Of a stretch of DNA of 64,000 nucleotides, positions 57,001 through 63,000 are shown one piece after another. Source of the DNA: Litomosoides sigmodontis. Taxonomy: Eukaryota; Nematoda; Chromadorea; Rhabditida; Onchocercidae. The notes beneath the pieces were generated by a model that did not search any database, had not been told where the DNA came from, and was given only the letters and a program-made list of their open reading frames with translations. Within the stretch, counting starts at the first letter, position 1, and the number at the start of each line of letters is the position of its first letter. Location of the stretch: positions 8,475,823 through 8,539,822 of the forward strand of contig OY718803.1 of NCBI GenBank assembly GCA_963070105.1. The letters run 5' to 3'. Made by a program: the position numbers and the translations under genes.

Positions 57001-60000
57001 TCATCTGAGTGTAGCACCAGCTTCGGTTGTCTGCTTTCCTTTTCCTTCAATTCTTCCACTATACCACTTACTTCTTCAAGCTCATTTTTTAATTCTTCTA
57101 ATCGTGGAATCTCTGTTTCTTCACATGTTCCATTGCGAATCATTATGACGCAATCGTTCATCTTCTTCATTCGGTTGATTAAATCGTTTTGCATGTCAAC
57201 AAGTTGCTTTTCTGTTGAAACATCTTCAGCAAGTGATGACGATAATTTCTGAAGTATTCAACTAATTATAAATTTATCAAAATAACTATACATATCAAAA
57301 AATATATATAATTATATATATCATATCATATATATATATATATATAATTCAATAAAATTAGTACCTTAGCATCTTCTTCAGCTTTTTCAATTTTTTGCTT
57401 GATTTCATTGATTGCAGCAGGATGAGAAGTGGATAAATCGTGTTGTTTATCTGTCGCTTTCTGCAATAATTCCGTAATCTGATCCTGCAATCCTTGCAAT
57501 ATTTCCATATCGTTGATTGCTGCTCGATATGGTTGCGGTTGTGCATAGCTAGCAAGCAATCCTTCGATACTATCCGTAACCGCTCGCAACTCATCCCCTA
57601 ATTCACCTTCACTTGCAATAGATTCACGTGAAGCGCGTGACTTATCAGTATGAGATACTGTTTCGCTTAACATTCTTTCCATATCAATCTGTTCGTCGTT
57701 AGTCATGTCACTTCGATCATAATCTTTCAACTTATCAGTTGCTGAAGCCGCTAACTCATGTGCTTGCAATTGATTCTCCAATGATAACTTTTCATTCTCA
57801 GATTGCATCATCTCTCTCATCTGTTCCTTTTCCGTTAGTTTCTCATCCAACTTCCTCTGCAAAAGATAATGATTTATGAATATTAAAGTAACGATTGATC
57901 GCACACTCTACGAATGACGATATTATTATGAAATATAAGAAAAATTGTTTATTGCTTGTAAGGAAATTAATTTACCTTGCATTCTTCAGCAAATTTTTTC
58001 GCATTTTCAAGTTCGGATTGAAGAGATGGGAGGGTGATGCTTCCTGGATGTGACTGCGAAATAAGCTCATTCATCATTGGTAGAATTTTATCAGCTGTTT
58101 CATTTAGCGCTAATTCAAGTGCATTAATTTGTTGATCAAATTCGGATAATGCTTTCTCGTCCCTTCTTCTCTTCTCCCCATCCGTTTCCTCTTCCTCCAT
58201 GATTTGACTTACATTTGTTTGTATCGCATTCATCTGGTTCAATATTTCGGCAAATTTCATTTCCATTTCTTTTTCAAGTAAATCATGCTCCACTTTGACA
58301 TCCTCATCTTCCACTACAGGACGTTGTTGTTGCAATTGTTCTTTAACTTTCGCCAATTCCCCTTCATCATATGGTTCAATCTTTTCTGCTTTTGCGACAT
58401 TATCTAGTTGCTCGTTAACAAACAGGTAAATATGATTCAATTGTTCTGCTAACATTTCAATTGATGGTTGAGATACACGATCAACGTGCAAACGAGTTCG
58501 TTTTGCTTCATCGTTTTTTGCTTGCAGATATTGTAATTGTGCTTGCAATCGTGGCAATTGATCGTCCTTTAGCATCTGAAATGAAAAAATAATAATAGTT
58601 ATTTCTAAATCAAAAAAAAAAAATGCTACCTCTAAGAAATAATAATAAAATTAGAGGAGGAAACTTCGCTAAATTATATCAATAACCTCTTCAAGTTGTT
58701 CACGAACAATCGGTTCAGTTGAAAGATTCTCATTCAAATATTCCAGTTCTTTCGCCATTTGTTGGGCAGATTCATTCAGAATGTTTTCGTCATACAGTTC
58801 GTTACTTATTAACGATATGAGATTTTCATATTGCCGTTCTGTTTGATCAATATCCACATCGTAAAAACGAACATCAGCGTATGCAGTTTCTAGTGGATTT
58901 AATTGTTCGCAAAGATTTTCTAATTTTACACGACTTGCACCACGTAAATCGTGTACCTCTTCAGCTGCCTTCTGAAATGAAATGAATATAGAACTTAAAT
59001 AATTATGAAGTAGAACAGTTTGGTAAAATCAATAAGATGAAAATTTTCATACAAACCTTAAGCTTATCCAAATCATCAATCACTTCTTCATAGGATCTAA
59101 TATGTTTAGTTCCAATTTCATCAAGTGGTTTCCGTTTTGTTTCAAGCTGATCTGTTGCATTCTCTCGTTCGTCAACGAACTGTGACCAGAGATCGGCACG
59201 ATGTGACAAATTGGCTTGAAGTATTTTTGCATCCTCAACAATTGCTTTTAAATGTGTAGCCATTTCTTCATTTTCTGGCATCATCTTGAGCAATTCTGTT
59301 GCCGCTTTCACAGGCTTCATAAGTGCTTCCGATGTAGTAGCGTATATCGTTGGAATTGTTTCAGCATCATTTAACACTGCTTGACCTTTCTCACTCAAAC
59401 AGTTCAATTCGTTACACAACTGAGTGCTAGCCTCATGCATTTTTTCAACGGTATCCAATTCCTTATACAACTGATTGCTATCTTCAAGCATTTTTTCAGC
59501 CACAACTCGATCCTCCATTGTTTTTTGATCATCCTGCAAATTGAATAAATGCAAAAAATGAAAGAAGAATGAAGATAATATATGTGCTCGTTGAACCAGT
59601 TGAGCTTGCACAACCTTGGCTTCTTCAATTAGCTCCCATAACTGCTTAAAAATCACCTCATCCGTTGTCGCATCGTTGATATTTAAATTGCCTGTCGCCT
59701 TAATGAGATCGGCTATTGAATCTGAGACGCAAAGATAGGAACCAACGGCAGCTTCCGAATCGCCCACAAGCTTCCGACCATCATTTACCAACTTTTCTAA
59801 CTCATCGTGCAACGCCTTACAATCTGCGCCAATCTTTTCCTGGTACTCACCACGCTTTCCATCAAAATATTCATCATCCCCCTGAAACAAGTTATTCAAA
59901 CACTACGTAACTGCTGTACCAACAGCATCGCTCATCTCATCCCCTTCAGCAATTCTATCGTAAAAGGAAACCACAAACACAACAGAGATGAAAAAAGCCA

Positions 60001-63000
60001 GTACAAATAATAATTACTTCGCTTATCACATTAAACCTTTTGAATTCCAGATGAATTTGCTCATAATCATGAATCCCCAAAAGAACTATGGATAATATTA
60101 CGAAAACATTACACACCATCATTAAAATTCTCACCTTCAGACGATCCAGAGCAACCATTTCTTCAGCGGTATCCAATTCCTTATACAACTGATTGCTATC
60201 TTCACGCATTTTTTCAGCCACAACTCGATCCTCCACTGTTTTTTGATCATCCTGCAAATTGAATAAATGCAAAAAATTAAAGAAGAATGAAGAATCAATT
60301 TTAGTAATTTTCTGCTAACAAATATAAACTTTCACCTTCAAACGATCCAAAGCTTCATCGATTGTAGGAAGAAGGTTTTGTCTTTCAGTAATTTTGTCCG
60401 CATCAAGATTTCCCTCATCACTATCACTGATCATCATCTCATTTTTAAGCTTCCCCACGGTAGCAAGTTTGCGCTAAAGGAAAAAATTGAAATGAGTAAA
60501 TGATAAATACATTTCATATTTCCAGTCACCAAAAAATGATGTTGTGATAAAGGAAGAAAAAATATTGAGAAAAAAAAAGAACACCACTAAAAACTTACAT
60601 TTATATCGTCTAGCTGATCATCACGCTCAGATGCAGTAGCAGCAGTTTCATCAGAGATTGATGTTGGTAGAGCTTGTAATGACGATAGTTGTGCTGCTTC
60701 AATTTCGTCTTTGATTTCATCAAATGTTGCATGCTCCTTTCCAACTGCATCAGTTAACCCTTTTACAAGATCACTGACTTGTCCCAATAGCAAATTACCC
60801 TTCTCTTGTAATTCATTACCCTCATCATTCTGAGGAATATTCTCCAGCAAACTTTCAAGTTGATGCTTCATTCCCTCTAGCTTATTTAATGCAGCATTTT
60901 GCTCCTCAACTGTTTGCATCATTTGTATTTGTTCCATTTCATTAAGCACACTTTCGTTGACTGAATTTATCTCCGATGCTATAGCATATAATTTGGCACG
61001 ATCTGCCAATTTTCCTTTTTTGTCATCAAGTGCATCTTGTAACTGTACAACACGACCAAACAGATCATCAGTCACTAATGCACGTTTAACCATACCACCT
61101 TCCGAACACTGTTGTAACTTCTCTTCCAACTCTTCCACTCTCCCTTTCAGTTCTCGCAAATTTTCGGCTAATTGACCAATGCTTTCCAGCTGTTCTGATG
61201 ATGATGCTTCACTAATGGGATCAACTGCAATAACATCATCGCCAATTGTGGTTAATGTAGTCAATATTTCGTGCAAATCCTGCATCAATTCTTGCTCTTT
61301 TTCTACATCTTTTTCAAGAGGGAGAAGCAAATTTTTGATTTTCTCCTCTACAGCATCTGCTTTCGCCAATAAATTCTCTTTGAGTTCAAGCTCACTGATA
61401 TCCTCCATCTCTGATGATGGAATCTGATCGAGAAGAGAACGTAGCTCACTGATATCTTCCATGGCAACTAATAAATCTTGTGGAGTAGCATATTTATTGG
61501 CGAAATCATTCACTTTTTCTTCGCTATCATTAAGCTCTCGTTGAACTTCATCAAATCGATGATTCTCTTCTTCTTGTGCATCGTTTAATTTATCATTCAC
61601 ACGTGTTGACAAATTATTGTATCGATCTGTTAGCATATCAACGCTACGATAAAGCTCCTCAATGTTTTCAGTTTTTACCGGTAATATTACATCTCTGATA
61701 CGATCAGATTTTTCAACTACTATTGGCAAAGTCATATCTCTGAAACTCTTCAATGCATCCATTGTGCCGTCAACTTTTTCAAAATCATTCTCAGCCTTAA
61801 CAAGCGTTTCCTTAAAATCGTTGATCAAAGTTGACAGATTATTTTCAGCCTCCATTTCCTGCTTCTTTTTCACAATATCATCGTGCCATTGTTGGAAACT
61901 TTTGTTCACATCTGATAAACGATTGTCAAATTCCTCAACTGTAGAAGCAGGCTTCAATAATGGTGGTGTTAATTCTTCCTTCAATTCACACAATTTCTCC
62001 AATGACTTTCGTAATTCATTAACATCATTGATTCCTTTATTGGCAATGGACAATTCACAGCTAGCACTAGGAGTTTCTAGTTTACGCACATTATCTTCAA
62101 GATCCATCAATTGCTTGCTTACACTATCTGCTACTTCGTTAAATTCATTCAGCATAGCAAGCCGATCTTCCAAATTTCTTTCAACATTGTCATACTGTTC
62201 ATTTAGTGTGGAAATTTCATTAAATGATTTTGCATATAATGAATCCATATCCGGCATTCCTTCCAATTTCTCACATATATCTTGTAATGCTGCCAAATGT
62301 GATCGGCCACTTTTAAGGTCATCAATTGCTTTTTGCAAATTGCTTGCTGTTGCGTTAACATCATTTTCCACTTTGTACGCTTCATCAACCATATCGTGTA
62401 GCTGTTTCGCTTCATCGTCAATTGTCCGTTGCAATGACACCGAAGCAACTTCATTCATCAATCGCTCTTCGGTTTCGTTTAGGAGCTGATTAAGCTTTTC
62501 ATACTGATCATCTACAGATGATATGCTTAATTCATCTGAGTGTAGCACCAGCTTCGGTTGTCTGCTTTCCTTTTCCTTCAATTCTTCCACTATACCACTT
62601 ACTTCTTCAAGCTCATTTTTTAATTCTTCTAATCGTGGAATCTCTGTTTCTTCACATGTTCCATTGCGAATCATTATGACGCAATCGTTCATCTTCTTCA
62701 TTCGGTTGATTAAATCGTTTTGCATGTCAACAAGTTGCTTTTCTGTTGAAACATCTTCAGCAAGTGATGACGATAATTTCTGAAGTATTCAACTAATTAT
62801 AAATTTATCAAAATAACTATACATATCAAAAAATATATATAATTATATATATCATATCATATATATATATATATATAATTCAATAAAATTAGTACCTTAG
62901 CATCTTCTTCAGCTTTTTCAATTTTTTGCTTGATTTCATTGATTGCAGCAGGATGAGAAGTGGATAAATCGTGTTGTTTATCTGTCGCTTTCTGCAATAA

